DNA from: Halobacillus faecis
GTDB taxonomy: Bacteria; Bacillota; Bacilli; Bacillales; Halobacillaceae
Reading direction: 5' to 3'
NCBI RefSeq assembly: GCF_007991335.1
Contig: NZ_BJYD01000017.1
Location: forward strand, 62,001-126,000
Length of the DNA stretch: 64,000 bases
Positions 35,195-44,176 of this stretch are shown here, piece by piece. Every line of letters starts with the position of its first letter. Position 1 is the stretch's first letter. The notes under the pieces are model-generated. The model ran no database searches. It saw nothing but the letters and a program-made list of their open reading frames with translations, and was not told the origin of the DNA. A program made the position numbers and the translations under genes.

Positions 35195-35205
35195 ATGCAT
35201 TAAAA

Positions 35206-35236
35206 AAGCCTTTCCTCCATGGAGGAAAGGCTTTCG
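35206..35236 (+). terminator. Terminator of DUF1206 gene
   Basis: AAAGCCTTTCCTCC pairs with GGAGGAAAGGCTTT with a very tight loop. The plus-strand tail is only weakly T-rich. Confidence 0.7.
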
Positions 35237-35419
35237 ATTTTTGTCGCGAATATACCGACGACCACATTCGTCGTTTAGCTTTATAAAAAGCATGTACTTC
35301 GTCTTACACAAACAGCTCATCGCCCATTTACTATACCACGATTCTTCTTTAGATGCAATAAGGCGTTGAGTCGCCTCCTTGTGCTATACTAGGGCTACAA
35401 AAAATCTCAGGAGGAGCTT

Positions 35420-35875
35420 ATGCTTACATTTGAAGAGAAATTGAACATCATTGAAGAATTCCCTGAACTTGAAAAGAAAGAGATTTCTCTCGGAAGAGTG
35501 AATTTTCATTATGAAGAAAGTGTTTATGATAAAAAAATCGTCGTTTACCGACTCCACCCGAATGGCAACGGATTTGTTTATGCGGGTGAATTAGATGGAT
35601 ATGCTACGGATGACAAAGGGATGGTCAACATTAAGGAAATCAGCGCCGATGAACTCCGCACATTAATCCGGGAAGCGATCGAATCTTTGTCCCTCTCTCC
35701 TGCCGAAAAAAATCCAGTCATGGAAGAATGGCTGAACGACAACGATCAGTCCCTTGTTCTAATGCGTGAAGAGGATGGTTTCCATGTTTACGCTGAAGAA
35801 CAGTTAGAAGGTACGTTCAATTCTTACGAAGAAGCCGTCAACTTCCTTGAACAAGAAGGCTTCAGCCGTCTTTAA
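35420..35875 (+). CDS. Conserved-looking cytoplasmic protein, unknown
   Basis: A 151-residue acidic soluble protein with no signal or membrane segment. A predicted first domain (1-75) is beta-rich (GRVNFHYEESVYDKKIVVYRLHPNGNGFVYAGEL), followed by a helical middle (ADELRTLIREAIESL) and a final beta-alpha unit (GFHVYAEEQLEGTFNSYEEAVNFLEQEGF). I do not recognise a named family. AGGAGGAGC precedes the ATG, codon use resembles the neighbours, and a strong terminator follows, so it is a real gene. Confidence 0.75.
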   Translation: MLTFEEKLNIIEEFPELEKKEISLGRVNFHYEESVYDKKIVVYRLHPNGNGFVYAGELDGYATDDKGMVNIKEISADELRTLIREAIESLSLSPAEKNPVMEEWLNDNDQSLVLMREEDGFHVYAEEQLEGTFNSYEEAVNFLEQEGFSRL

Positions 35876-35881
35876 TGAACC

Positions 35882-35908
35882 AAGAGCCGCTTTATACGGC
35901 TCTTTTTT
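35882..35908 (+). terminator. Terminator after the unknown 151-residue protein gene
   Basis: AAGAGCCG pairs with CGGCTCTT, followed by six T. Confidence 0.9.
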
Positions 35909-35975
35909 ATACGGCTAGGTATTGTCATGCCCCGCCCATTCTGCATAAAGTATTGAAAAAAGGTGGCGTTTCTTT

Positions 35976-36725
35976 ATGTACACGTACCCCTATTCATACA
36001 GACAGCAACAGCCCTTACCAACTTCAAATATCCTCTCTTATGCCAAAGGAGATGTAAATGGTGATCTCATCCCAGACCAAGTTTTTCTAGTAGGAGAAAA
36101 AACACCGGATAGTCCGTATATTACAAACATCACTCTGGTCATTCAGGATGGACAAACGAGCATCTTCTATAGTGTCCCCTTAAAAACGAACATGGGATAT
36201 CAACCACGCCTTTTTCTCGGTGATTTCACAGGAGACGGTGTCGATAACATTTTGATCAGCATGGACTCTGGTGGAAGTGGCGGTTATGGATACTACTATT
36301 TATATTCGTTTTTGAACAATCAAGCACAGGTCCTCTTCGACTATGAAACATTTGATGAAGCCTATGAATATGAAGTCACTTACCAAAACCAGTACAAAGT
36401 TGAAGTTCTAAACAAAACCCTTGACCTCTCTTTTATGATCGATCTAAGCAACAGGGACCCTGAGTACCTATCAGACATTTATAATGAAGACGGAACATTA
36501 AAAGCACCGCTACAGGGTTCGGTCTCTGGCTTGAATACTCTTTACCCCATCGATTTTGACGGGGACGGTGTTTATGAATTGTTCGCCTTTCAACGGATCA
36601 TCGGCCAGTATAATGCGGATGGTCTGGGACTAGTTCAAACCCCGCTCACATGGAAAGGTAATGGCTTTGTCCCCTTCTTTGACAATCAATATGTAGCTGT
36701 CCTCGGCGTGGGTTCAGACACCTAA
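35976..36725 (+). CDS. Protein with three Asp-rich calcium-type loops
   Basis: A 249-residue protein with no signal peptide. Three loops of the DxDGD type used for calcium binding in FG-GAP/VCBS repeats are visible: DVNGDLIPD (26-34), DFTGDGVDN (83-91) and DFDGDGVYE (193-201). The N-terminus MYTYPYSYRQQQP is Tyr/Gln/Pro-rich, like some spore coat or surface proteins. No catalytic motif was seen. AAAGGTGGC precedes the ATG. It might be a spore-layer or export-by-other-route protein, but that is speculation. Confidence 0.7.
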   Translation: MYTYPYSYRQQQPLPTSNILSYAKGDVNGDLIPDQVFLVGEKTPDSPYITNITLVIQDGQTSIFYSVPLKTNMGYQPRLFLGDFTGDGVDNILISMDSGGSGGYGYYYLYSFLNNQAQVLFDYETFDEAYEYEVTYQNQYKVEVLNKTLDLSFMIDLSNRDPEYLSDIYNEDGTLKAPLQGSVSGLNTLYPIDFDGDGVYELFAFQRIIGQYNADGLGLVQTPLTWKGNGFVPFFDNQYVAVLGVGSDT

Positions 36726-36759
36726 ATACTTCAAACCTGGCACGCGGCTTATCTTTTTA

Positions 36760-36800
36760 AGTACCAGGTACCTTGGTTCTACCCCACGGTACCTGGTACT
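36760..36800. repeat. 13-bp perfect inverted repeat, AGTACCAGGTACC type
   Basis: AGTACCAGGTACC (36760-36772) and GGTACCTGGTACT (36788-36800) are perfect inverted arms around 15 nt. There is no T run, so it is a poor terminator. A shorter relative lies at 39342-39368 and part of one at 32871-32882. Confidence 0.75.
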
Positions 36801-36955
36801 AGATTCAAACTTCTCTAGTACATAAGGCTTCTTTTTACTTACTCTCTTTTCACAGTGGTAACCGCAGAAAATTCTGATGAAATCTCCCATAAATCGTTAT
36901 ACTAGGATAAAATGGGGTATAAGAAAAACTAACGTAAATGGAAGGAGAAAGCGAT

Positions 36956-37777
36956 ATGGATCGATTAAATGAACGTTTAGCCCAATATTTTCATGATAAC
37001 CAAACCACATTAGTAAATGAATTACTCCCAAAAACGTTGGACAAACTTCAAATCAACTATACAGATCAGGATCTGAATTATCATTTTGAAATGCTCCGTC
37101 TACTTCTGGACCGTGTAGCTAAAAGCCTCTTGCAGCACCCAGATGAAACAAATGCAGCTGCCATCGGCTATGACACCGAAAATTACCTCTATTCTAAAGG
37201 AGTTCTTCTAAAACAGACCGTGGATGTGTTGAGCGTCTTCCGTCTTTCTCTCATGAAGCACATGCGGAATTCAAACTTGATTCAGGAGGCCAAAATCGAA
37301 GAAGGCTTCGTTGTGGCGGAAGAGGTTGTCACTGCATTTGACGCAGCGATACGCGCAACAACAGATAGTTATAATAAGACAAAAGAAAGAGAACATGAAG
37401 AAATGGAGAAGCATTTGAACGCGGTCTCTACCCCTGTCGTTCTCATCGACGAATTTCAAGCCGTCCTTCCATTGGTCGGAGAATTTTCAACGGAACGCTT
37501 CGACGTAGTCAAAGAGCACACGCTACATAAAGTCAAAGAGCACGGTTTGCGGTTATTATTCATTGACTTTTCAGGGATCGCTACATTCAATGAGGTCTTC
37601 ATTAATGACCTGTTCAATTTAACAAAAACCATTAAATTGCTTGGTACAAGAACGGTACTGACTGGAATTCGCACAGAAATGGCCATCGCAGCCATTCAAT
37701 CTGATATGAATTTCGAGGAGCTCGAGACTTTCAATGATCTTAAACAGGCCCTAATTACAATTAATGATAACCAATAA
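36956..37777 (+). CDS. RsbR-like STAS protein
   Basis: A 273-residue protein with an all-helical N-terminal domain (1-155) resembling the RsbR-type sensor module, and a C-terminal STAS domain (about 160-270): STPVVLIDEFQAVLPLVGEF then LRLLFIDFSGIATFNEVF. The DFSG serine is at the position usually phosphorylated by RsbT-type kinases. RsbR paralogues build stressosomes that control sigma-B; here no rsbS, rsbT or sigma-B gene is nearby. ATG 36956 follows GGAAGGAG. The next gene, an oxidoreductase, starts 12 bp later, so they are co-transcribed. Confidence 0.82.
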   Translation: MDRLNERLAQYFHDNQTTLVNELLPKTLDKLQINYTDQDLNYHFEMLRLLLDRVAKSLLQHPDETNAAAIGYDTENYLYSKGVLLKQTVDVLSVFRLSLMKHMRNSNLIQEAKIEEGFVVAEEVVTAFDAAIRATTDSYNKTKEREHEEMEKHLNAVSTPVVLIDEFQAVLPLVGEFSTERFDVVKEHTLHKVKEHGLRLLFIDFSGIATFNEVFINDLFNLTKTIKLLGTRTVLTGIRTEMAIAAIQSDMNFEELETFNDLKQALITINDNQ

Positions 37778-37789
37778 GGAGTTGAACCA

Positions 37790-38782
37790 ATGATTCGTGT
37801 AGCATTATTAAGCAAGTGGCACGTGCATGCCGTTGATTATGCACGTGAAGCTTCTGAAAATCCCGCTATTCACATTTCAAAAGTCTGGGATGAAGATATA
37901 GAACGGGGCAAAATGTGGGCGGAGGAACTTGGTGTACCTTTCGATGACGACCTCAAGCGAGTGCTTTCAGATCCGGAAATCGATGGTGTCATTCTCACAA
38001 GTCCAACAAATCTCCATATGGAAATCATCATGGACGCTGCCAACCATGGAAAACATATCTACACAGAGAAAGTGCTCTCTTCAAGTCGAAAAGATGATGA
38101 AAAAATTTTCTCCAGCATAGAGGATACCGGCGTAAATTTCATGATCTCCTTACCTAGATTGACCTCTGACTATTATCTATATGCCCAAAAAGTTGTAGAT
38201 GACGGTGTGCTAGGAACTGTAAATATGATTCGCTGCCGTGTGGCTCATAATGGAGCGGTCCCCAATGATGACCATCCGAATGGTTGGCTCCCTGAACGTT
38301 TTTTTAATAAGGACCAATGTGGAGGGGGGACTTTGATCGACCTTGGGGCCCACCCGATTTATTTGGCGAATCGCCTCGCCGGAAAACCAAAGGCTGTATC
38401 CGCACGATTGCATTCACTCACAGGCCGGGGTGTCGATGATCACTCTGTTGCCACCGTAGAGTATGAATCAGGTATTCTTGCAGTCTTGGAATCAAGTTTT
38501 GTGTCATCCGGGAGTCCTTTCCAGCTCGAGATTTACGGGACAGATGGGACACTTATGGTTGAAGGAAGCGAGGTACGGATCAAAAGCCGTTCCCATGGGA
38601 TGAACGAATGGACATACCCCGAACTCCCAGCTGCTATCCATTCCCCTCTGCAACAATGGGTTGATGAAATCCTCAATCAAGTGGAGCCGACCATCAAGAA
38701 GGAAGATGCCCTTCAGTTGACGGACGTCAACGAAGCAGCCGCTCTTTCACACGAACACAACATGAGAATCACCATAGAATAA
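37790..38782 (+). CDS. Gfo/Idh/MocA family oxidoreductase
   Basis: A 330-residue NAD(P)-dependent dehydrogenase for a sugar or cyclitol-type substrate. The Rossmann domain is recognisable from GVILTSPTNLHMEIIMDAANHGKHIYTEKVL (the usual EKP is EKV here), and the C-terminal domain has GGGTLIDLGAHPIYLANRL with the active-site His. The N-terminal nucleotide loop (ALLSKWHVHAVDY) lacks the canonical GxGxxG, as in several members of the family. It lies 12 bp after the STAS gene. Substrate unknown. Confidence 0.85.
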   Translation: MIRVALLSKWHVHAVDYAREASENPAIHISKVWDEDIERGKMWAEELGVPFDDDLKRVLSDPEIDGVILTSPTNLHMEIIMDAANHGKHIYTEKVLSSSRKDDEKIFSSIEDTGVNFMISLPRLTSDYYLYAQKVVDDGVLGTVNMIRCRVAHNGAVPNDDHPNGWLPERFFNKDQCGGGTLIDLGAHPIYLANRLAGKPKAVSARLHSLTGRGVDDHSVATVEYESGILAVLESSFVSSGSPFQLEIYGTDGTLMVEGSEVRIKSRSHGMNEWTYPELPAAIHSPLQQWVDEILNQVEPTIKKEDALQLTDVNEAAALSHEHNMRITIE

Positions 38783-38785
38783 AAA

Positions 38786-38817
38786 GCGCCTGCCCATCAT
38801 TTTGTGATGGACAGGCG
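38786..38817. terminator. Terminator between oxidoreductase and GNAT genes
   Basis: GCGCCTGCCCATCA pairs with TGATGGACAGGCGT (one mismatch) around TTTTG. Confidence 0.75.
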
Positions 38818-39300
38818 TCATTCAAGTTCTTTTCTCAATGTTACTAATGGTCTCACTTTACCTCGAAACCATTCTTCTGTGATATCCCCTGTCGGTACAA
38901 ACCCGTTTTTTTCAAAAAAGCGCAAGCTTCCCTGATTATCCTCGTAAACTTCGGCAAAAACGTTTTCCATGCCAAAAAGGGCATAAATCTCTTCAAGAAA
39001 TAACCGAAGAGCCTCTGTTCCAACACCACAGTTCCTCTTTTCAGCAATGACCATACCGATAAAATCTTTTCCTGGCGTTCGGAACAACTCCACCTTTCCA
39101 ATTAATCGGTCATCCAAAACCACAGCTTTCATGTATAAATTCGGCTTTTCACCATTGAAGTAGGATTCATAAGCTTTAAAGAATTGCTCATATGTACGCG
39201 GGACATCCACACCTGTTTGCACTTGGAGTTTTTCGTCCATTTCCCATTTATGCAGCACTTCAATATGGCTGCTCTTAATGTCCTCAATGGAAACTTCCAT
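38818..39300 (-). CDS. GNAT family N-acetyltransferase
   Basis: A 160-residue GNAT of the RimJ/SpeG-like group. VVLDDRLIGKVELFRTPGKDFIGMVIAEKRNCGVGTEALRLFL spans beta 3-4 and the CoA-binding loop (RNCGVGTEA), and EDNQGSLRFFEKNGFVPTGD is motif B. AAGAGGAGA precedes the ATG. The substrate is unknown; polyamine acetylation is one possibility by similarity of length and motif. Confidence 0.85.
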   Translation of the reverse strand: MEVSIEDIKSSHIEVLHKWEMDEKLQVQTGVDVPRTYEQFFKAYESYFNGEKPNLYMKAVVLDDRLIGKVELFRTPGKDFIGMVIAEKRNCGVGTEALRLFLEEIYALFGMENVFAEVYEDNQGSLRFFEKNGFVPTGDITEEWFRGKVRPLVTLRKELE

Positions 39301-39341
39301 AAATCATTCTCCTCTTAAAAAATAAATCCAGATCATAAAAT

Positions 39342-39368
39342 CAGTACCAGACGGAACGCCTGGTACTG
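39342..39368. repeat. Inverted repeat CAGTACCAG/CTGGTACTG
   Basis: Perfect 9-bp arms at 39342-39350 and 39360-39368, in the gap between the NhaC-like and GNAT genes. It could act as a terminator for the NhaC-like gene on the minus strand. It is related to the larger palindrome at 36760-36800. Confidence 0.6.
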
Positions 39369-39400
39369 TGAATATTCCCTATTCTTTTATTTTGAATCCA

Positions 39401-40702
39401 TTAATTTCGAATCGTAAACTTTGGAAAACGAAATACGATAGCCAGAACTCCCGAGAGAGCTAGCAGGATCGGATAAAAACAGAAAGGGACAATACTGACA
39501 GGTGAAATGCTTGCTACTCCTGCCACTGACAGAATTTGTGCACCATATGGAAGCAAACCTTGGACAGAACTGGAGAAGATATCCAATAAGCTCGCTGACC
39601 TTTTGGAGTCAATCTCAAACCGTTCTGAAATTTGTTTAGCCAGAGGACCAGCTGTCATGATGGAAATCGTATTATTGGCTGTAGATACGTTCACGGCGCT
39701 GACCAATCCTGCGATACTGAATTCTCCGCCTCGATTCGATTGAGCACCTCGACTTATTTTACGAAGAAGGAAATCAATGCCACCATTTTGACGAATCAAT
39801 TCAACAAGTCCCCCAAGCAGAATGACCAGCAAAGCCAATTCCTGCATGCCGGCAAACCCGTCGCCTAAAAGAGTGACAAATTCTATTCCTGAAAAGTCCC
39901 CCATCAATAGGCCGATTAATCCCGCGAAACCAATACCTCCCATAAGGACGTAAATAACATTGATGCCCATAATTGCAAAAATAAGAACTCCAAGATACGG
40001 CAACACTTTTACAACGTTAAACGGATGGTCATCCTGGAGCGTGGAAGCTGCATCCGTTGTCAACACACCAAAAATAATAGCCGTTACGACCGCAGCCGGA
40101 AGGACGATAAAGAAGTTTGCTTTGAACTTGTCTTTCATTTCTGTTCCTTGTGTCCTAACGGCGGCAATCGTTGTATCAGATATGATGGAAAGGTTATCTC
40201 CAAACATAGCTCCACTGACGATCCCTCCCATCGTTAGAGCAACTGCGACATCTGTCTGCTCTGCAATACCCATCCCAACGGGCGCAAGAGCCACAATCGT
40301 TCCCACAGAAGTTCCCATGGAAATGGAAATGAAACAAGCGATGATAAACAAACCGACAATCAGCAAGTTTCCTGGTAATATGCTCAAACCTAAGTTGACG
40401 GTTGAATCAACAGCTCCCATCCCTTCAGCGACTGTAGAAAAAGCGCCTGCCAATAAGAAGATGATCACCATTAAGATAATGTTGGAATGCCCTCCACCTT
40501 CTGTCAATTGCTGTAATTTCGTCTGAAAAGCCGTTTTTCTATTCATAAAGAGGGCTACGAGAATGGCAGCAAATACAGCCACCAATACAGGCATTTTATA
40601 AAAGTCACCGGTTAGGATTCCAGAGCCGATAAAAAGCAAGATAAATACTCCAAACGGGAGCAGCGCCCATCCGCTCCCCTTATTCAATTCTTTTGTTTCC
40701 AT
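39401..40702 (-). CDS. NhaC-superfamily transporter, paralogue of the 56.4-kb MetT-type carrier
   Basis: A 433-residue polytopic protein. It is strikingly similar along its length to the gene at 56412, for example SMGTSVGTIVALAP versus SMGTSTGTVVALAP, SGAMFGDNLSIISDTTIAAVRTQG versus the same with V, and FSTANNTISI/VSTANNTISI. The superfamily moves Na+/H+, sometimes with an organic substrate. It has no SAM riboswitch, unlike its paralogue, so it is regulated differently. TAAGGAGGA precedes the ATG. It may be an amino-acid or sodium transporter; I cannot decide. Confidence 0.82.
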   Translation of the reverse strand: METKELNKGSGWALLPFGVFILLFIGSGILTGDFYKMPVLVAVFAAILVALFMNRKTAFQTKLQQLTEGGGHSNIILMVIIFLLAGAFSTVAEGMGAVDSTVNLGLSILPGNLLIVGLFIIACFISISMGTSVGTIVALAPVGMGIAEQTDVAVALTMGGIVSGAMFGDNLSIISDTTIAAVRTQGTEMKDKFKANFFIVLPAAVVTAIIFGVLTTDAASTLQDDHPFNVVKVLPYLGVLIFAIMGINVIYVLMGGIGFAGLIGLLMGDFSGIEFVTLLGDGFAGMQELALLVILLGGLVELIRQNGGIDFLLRKISRGAQSNRGGEFSIAGLVSAVNVSTANNTISIMTAGPLAKQISERFEIDSKRSASLLDIFSSSVQGLLPYGAQILSVAGVASISPVSIVPFCFYPILLALSGVLAIVFRFPKFTIRN

Positions 40703-40921
40703 AAAGATCCTCCTTAGTCAGGATTCGTTCCCCTATTCCTACCTATAATAGCTCTTTCATACTCTACAACACTCAAAGATGAGATATCAAGTTTTGAGAC
40801 GCTTATATATTGAATGGAAAAAATAGGGTAGTGGAATGGATCCTATATATCATTCATTTATTGTTATGAATGCTACCTCCTGCTCTAGCCACAGTTTCTA
40901 CAGGATGGCCATCATACACCG
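40703..40921. other. Gap left of the RND remnant
   Basis: It holds the minus-strand promoter region of the NhaC-like gene and AT-rich sequence. Read on the plus strand in the frame of the following remnant, it meets a TAG at 40887-40889. No intact gene was seen. Confidence 0.5.
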
Positions 40922-41062
40922 ATGGCTACAGTCATTATTTCCAGGCTTCTTTTTGCGACGTTCACCACTCTTTTGCTCATCCCAGCAATTTATCGGCTAT
41001 TCACTAAACCAAAAGGAAAGAAATCAGAAATCAACGCTTCCCCGGAAAAGTCGGCTATGTAA
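40890..41062 (+). pseudogene. 3' remnant of an RND-family efflux pump gene
   Basis: In one frame, residues LQDGHHTPMATVIISRLL followed by FATFTTLLLIPAIYRLFTKPKGKK match the last membrane helix and tail of AcrB/SwrC-type pumps, where TPMA.V..G.L..T...L...P..Y is the standard ending. The frame starts just after a TAG at 40887 and stops at TAA 41062. The remaining 1000 or so residues of such a pump are absent, so this is the trace of a deleted gene. A 46-codon ORF from ATG 40922 remains but has no clear ribosome site. Confidence 0.6.
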
Positions 41063-41097
41063 AACCCCCACAAACAATAAAGGAGGAGCGAAACCTA

Positions 41098-41178
41098 TGC
41101 ATGTAATGACCTCCCCTATTGTAAATAAACGAGGCGTAGCTGATATTCAGCTACGCCTTTTTTTGTTAACTTCATGAC
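41098..41178 (+). other. 26-codon ORF with strong ribosome site and terminator
   Basis: ATG 41098 is preceded by AAAGGAGGAG and opens 26 codons (MHVMTSPIVNKRGVADIQLR...). Its second half is the terminator stem 41132-41158, so it may be a leader-like ORF or a chance frame behind leftover signals of the lost RND operon. Low certainty. Confidence 0.3.
41132..41165. terminator. Strong terminator between remnant and aminotransferase
   Basis: AGGCGTAGCTGA pairs perfectly with TCAGCTACGCCT around TAT, followed by seven T on the plus strand. It can also terminate the aminotransferase transcript on the minus strand. Confidence 0.88.
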
Positions 41179-42494
41179 ACAGGAGACATTCCAATCTCCA
41201 TTTCATATGAAACCAACGCTTCTTCAAACATCTTTAAACCTTCACTGATTTGGTCCTTTGTAATGGTTAAAGGTGGAATCATCCGGATAATCTCAGTCTT
41301 ATTTCCACCAAAGTAAAACAGCACCCCATTTTCAAGGGCTTGATCAAGAATCTTAAAAAGTCCTTCACTGTTTGGCTCTTTCGTGACAGGATCAACGATT
41401 TCAATACCAATCATCAAGCCAATTGAACGGACATTCCCGATGACAGGGTGTTTTTCCTGCAGCTCTTTCAACTTCCCAGCCGCATAAGCCCCCTGCTCCT
41501 TCGCATTTTCAAGCAGCTGTTCCTCTTCCATGACATCAAGAACCGCATTGGCTGCGGAGCAAGCGATTGGGTTCCCGCCGAAAGTCGTCGCATGGCTTCC
41601 AAGTGGCCATTGGTGCATCAACTCTTTAGAGGCCACTGTAGCACTCAAAGGCATGCCATTCGCAATCCCCTTAGCAATTGCCATGATATCCGGAACAACC
41701 TCGAACGTATCAGCAGCAAACCATTCGCCTGTTCTCCCAAACCCAGTCTGGACTTCGTCAAAGATTAGTAAAACACCATATCCATCACATAGTTCTCTAA
41801 GCTTTTTCAACCATGCTTTCGGAGGGACAACATATCCACCCTCCCCAAGCACAGGTTCTACAATGACAGCAGCGACTTCATCAGGTGTCACTTGATGGTC
41901 AAACAATCGTTGGAAGTCCTTCTCTAGTTGATGGACAACATAGACTTCCGGGTCATCCCCTTTCGGACTATCTTCCATTCTTGCAAAAGGGATGTGGTAG
42001 GACCCTTGAGGCTGCATAAATTGACGGTATTTACTCTTTGAACTTGTTACGCTTAAAGCTCCCATGGATCTTCCGTGGAACCCTCCAATAAAAGACACAA
42101 TATAAGGCCGCTTCGTAACATGTTTCGCTAACTTGATCGCTCCCTCTACAGCCTCCGTTCCACTATTTCCAAAAAAGAAACAGTCCAGGATTCCAGGCAT
42201 AATTTCAGCAAGGCGATCAGCCAGCTTTAATATAGATTCATAGATGATGACACCTGATGGTCCATGAGCAAGACTGTCTGCTCCTTCTTTAATCGCTTTA
42301 ACTACTTTTGGATGACGGTGCCCTACATTTGTCGTAGCGATCCCGGACGTGAAATCTAAGTACTTCTTTCCGTCCACGCCGTAATAATAGCACCCTTCCT
42401 CTTTAATGACTGGCAGATTCGGATGATCTTTAGCCATGCTCGGGGCAAGCCTCTCCGACATCCGTTCTAATCGATGTGTCCAATGTTGTGTCAT
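41172..42494 (-). CDS. gabT: Class III aminotransferase, GABA transaminase-like
   Basis: A 440-residue PLP enzyme of the class III (ornithine/GABA) aminotransferase family. Marks: [42 protein letters not shown] (phosphate loop), the [16 protein letters not shown] active-site segment, and [16 protein letters not shown] with the Schiff-base lysine. The most likely reaction is transfer of the amino group from 4-aminobutyrate to 2-oxoglutarate, but other omega-amino acids (beta-alanine, diamines) are possible. ATG 42494 follows CAGGAGG. It is 111 bp after a YjiH-family membrane protein on the same strand, probably one operon. Confidence 0.85.
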   Translation of the reverse strand: MTQHWTHRLERMSERLAPSMAKDHPNLPVIKEEGCYYYGVDGKKYLDFTSGIATTNVGHRHPKVVKAIKEGADSLAHGPSGVIIYESILKLADRLAEIMPGILDCFFFGNSGTEAVEGAIKLAKHVTKRPYIVSFIGGFHGRSMGALSVTSSKSKYRQFMQPQGSYHIPFARMEDSPKGDDPEVYVVHQLEKDFQRLFDHQVTPDEVAAVIVEPVLGEGGYVVPPKAWLKKLRELCDGYGVLLIFDEVQTGFGRTGEWFAADTFEVVPDIMAIAKGIANGMPLSATVASKELMHQWPLGSHATTFGGNPIACSAANAVLDVMEEEQLLENAKEQGAYAAGKLKELQEKHPVIGNVRSIGLMIGIEIVDPVTKEPNSEGLFKILDQALENGVLFYFGGNKTEIIRMIPPLTITKDQISEGLKMFEEALVSYEMEIGMSPVS

Positions 42495-42605
42495 AGTGTT
42501 CCTCCTGATGTAATAGTCCAAGTTTCTAATGTATTTTGTTTTCATAATAAGAATAAAGGAGCTTTAGTTGAAATCTAGAAATCTCCTTCATTCCTGTAGG
42601 TAAGG

Positions 42606-43988
42606 TTAAAAGAATAATAGATGAGCAAGCAGAGCAGCAATCGGTAGAGTAATGACTGTACGCTGCAGGAAAATTACGAAAAGCTCAAAGAAATTGATCG
42701 GAATTTTGGATTTAATCAATAGGATACCAATCTCAGACATGTAAATCAGCTGTGTTAATGACATGACTCCGATAATGAAACGCGTCAATTCTGATTCAAT
42801 CCCACTTCCAACCACAGCTGGCAGGAACATATCCGCAAATCCAACGATCATCGCCGGTGCGGCTTCTGCAGCCTCCGGAATTTGCAGCAGGTTCAAAAAC
42901 GGAATGAACGGGTAGGAAAGCCATGTAAACACCGGGGTGAATTCAGCAATGACAAGGGCGATCGTTCCAAGAGCCATGACAAGGGGGATTAGGCCGAACC
43001 AAATATCCGCTACATTATAGATTCCTTTTCTCACTATGGACCCAGCACTTTTCACTTGATCGGCTTTGGCTACCGCCTGGTCAAGACCGAATTTGAAAGT
43101 GGATGTCCCTTCTGGCACAATTTCATCAATCTGTTTCCCGACAGGTTCGTGATACGTTTCTTTTTTCAAAGAAAGTGGTGGGATCCTCGGACAAATGACA
43201 GCTGCTACAATCCCGCAGACAACGACCGTAAAATAGAAAGATACGAACATATGATCAATTGATAAAAACTTCGCAATCACGAGACTGAACGCAATGGATG
43301 CAATTGAAAAGTTACTTGCAACAACCGCCGCTTCACGTTTGGAATAGTAACCATTTTCATACTGCTGGGTGGTCAACAGCACACCTACCGTCCCACTCCC
43401 CATCCACGAAGCCATCGCATCTACGGATGAACGACCAGGCAGCTTGAACAGTGGATGCATCACTTTTCTTACGACCGTTCCAATTAAGTCCATCAAACCG
43501 AACTCCAGCAACAGCGGCATAAATAAACTTGCAAATAGAAACCAAACCATTAGAACAGGAATCAAGTCATAGAGGACAACGCCCCCTGTCAGTTCTGAAC
43601 CGATATAAGAGGGTCCTGCCTCAAGGAGCGTCAGAATAGCAAAAGCTGCTCCAAGGAAACGTAAAACGATCCAAAACGGTCCTACATCAAAAACATTCGC
43701 TATGAATGGATGATTTCTTATCTTGTTGCTTACAACTTTTACGCCCACACTCCCTATAGCGGAGAGCGAGATTATAATGGTCATAAACGCAGGAATCCAG
43801 GGGCCAAGGGCCGCTTGGAGCCCATCTGCCATCAAACCAAGTCCGATCGTCACCCGTCCATTAACAGAGATCGGGACGAGGAATAATAAGACCCCGACCA
43901 AAGATGGTAGAAAAAATTTCATCCATTGTTTCATTGTATAGGATGTGGATGTTTGAATACTGCTTACTTTTGATTGTTGAATAGCCAT
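42606..43988 (-). CDS. YjiH-family (nucleoside recognition domain) membrane protein
   Basis: A 460-residue polytopic protein of the YjiH/Gate-domain family, with about 11 helices. Recognisable parts: FFLPSLVGVLLFLVPI, GRSSVDAMASWMGSGTVGVLLTTQQYENGYYSKREAAVVASNFS, and MIVGFADMFLPAVVGSGI. Such proteins have been linked to transport of amino acids, amines or nucleosides, with no firm substrate. Its place before a GABA-type aminotransferase suggests uptake of the amino compound used by that enzyme; this is inference. ATG 43988 follows AAAGGAGGC. Confidence 0.8.
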   Translation of the reverse strand: MAIQQSKVSSIQTSTSYTMKQWMKFFLPSLVGVLLFLVPISVNGRVTIGLGLMADGLQAALGPWIPAFMTIIISLSAIGSVGVKVVSNKIRNHPFIANVFDVGPFWIVLRFLGAAFAILTLLEAGPSYIGSELTGGVVLYDLIPVLMVWFLFASLFMPLLLEFGLMDLIGTVVRKVMHPLFKLPGRSSVDAMASWMGSGTVGVLLTTQQYENGYYSKREAAVVASNFSIASIAFSLVIAKFLSIDHMFVSFYFTVVVCGIVAAVICPRIPPLSLKKETYHEPVGKQIDEIVPEGTSTFKFGLDQAVAKADQVKSAGSIVRKGIYNVADIWFGLIPLVMALGTIALVIAEFTPVFTWLSYPFIPFLNLLQIPEAAEAAPAMIVGFADMFLPAVVGSGIESELTRFIIGVMSLTQLIYMSEIGILLIKSKIPINFFELFVIFLQRTVITLPIAALLAHLLFF

Positions 43989-44010
43989 GATTCGGCCTCC
44001 TTTGTCATTT

Positions 44011-44079
44011 TTATGCATAATTAAGTATAAATAAACAATTTGCGATAGTTAGTAACTATACATTTTCATGCATGAAAAT
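44011..44079. promoter_or_regulatory. Three palindromes between divergent yjiH-like and CYP152 genes
   Basis: TTATGCATAA (44011-44020), ATAGTTA-G-TAACTAT (44045-44059) and the perfect 18-bp ATTTTCATGCATGAAAAT (44062-44079) lie in the 188-bp divergent region. The outer two are both centred on ATGCAT, 55 bp apart. They are good candidates for regulator binding (TetR- or GntR-type), but no regulator gene is adjacent. Confidence 0.55.
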
Positions 44080-44176
44080 TCAATAGGTTTTATGAAGTTT
44101 TTTAAGACGGTTTATTCAGATGGAGAAAAAGGAATAAAGAAGATGATGAGATTGCTAGTATAGGAGGCGTTACATA

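Noticed and set aside
40836-41177. 113-codon plus-strand frame
   Set aside because: The neighbouring frame holds the RND-like remnant, and this one runs through the terminator with a composition of no known kind.
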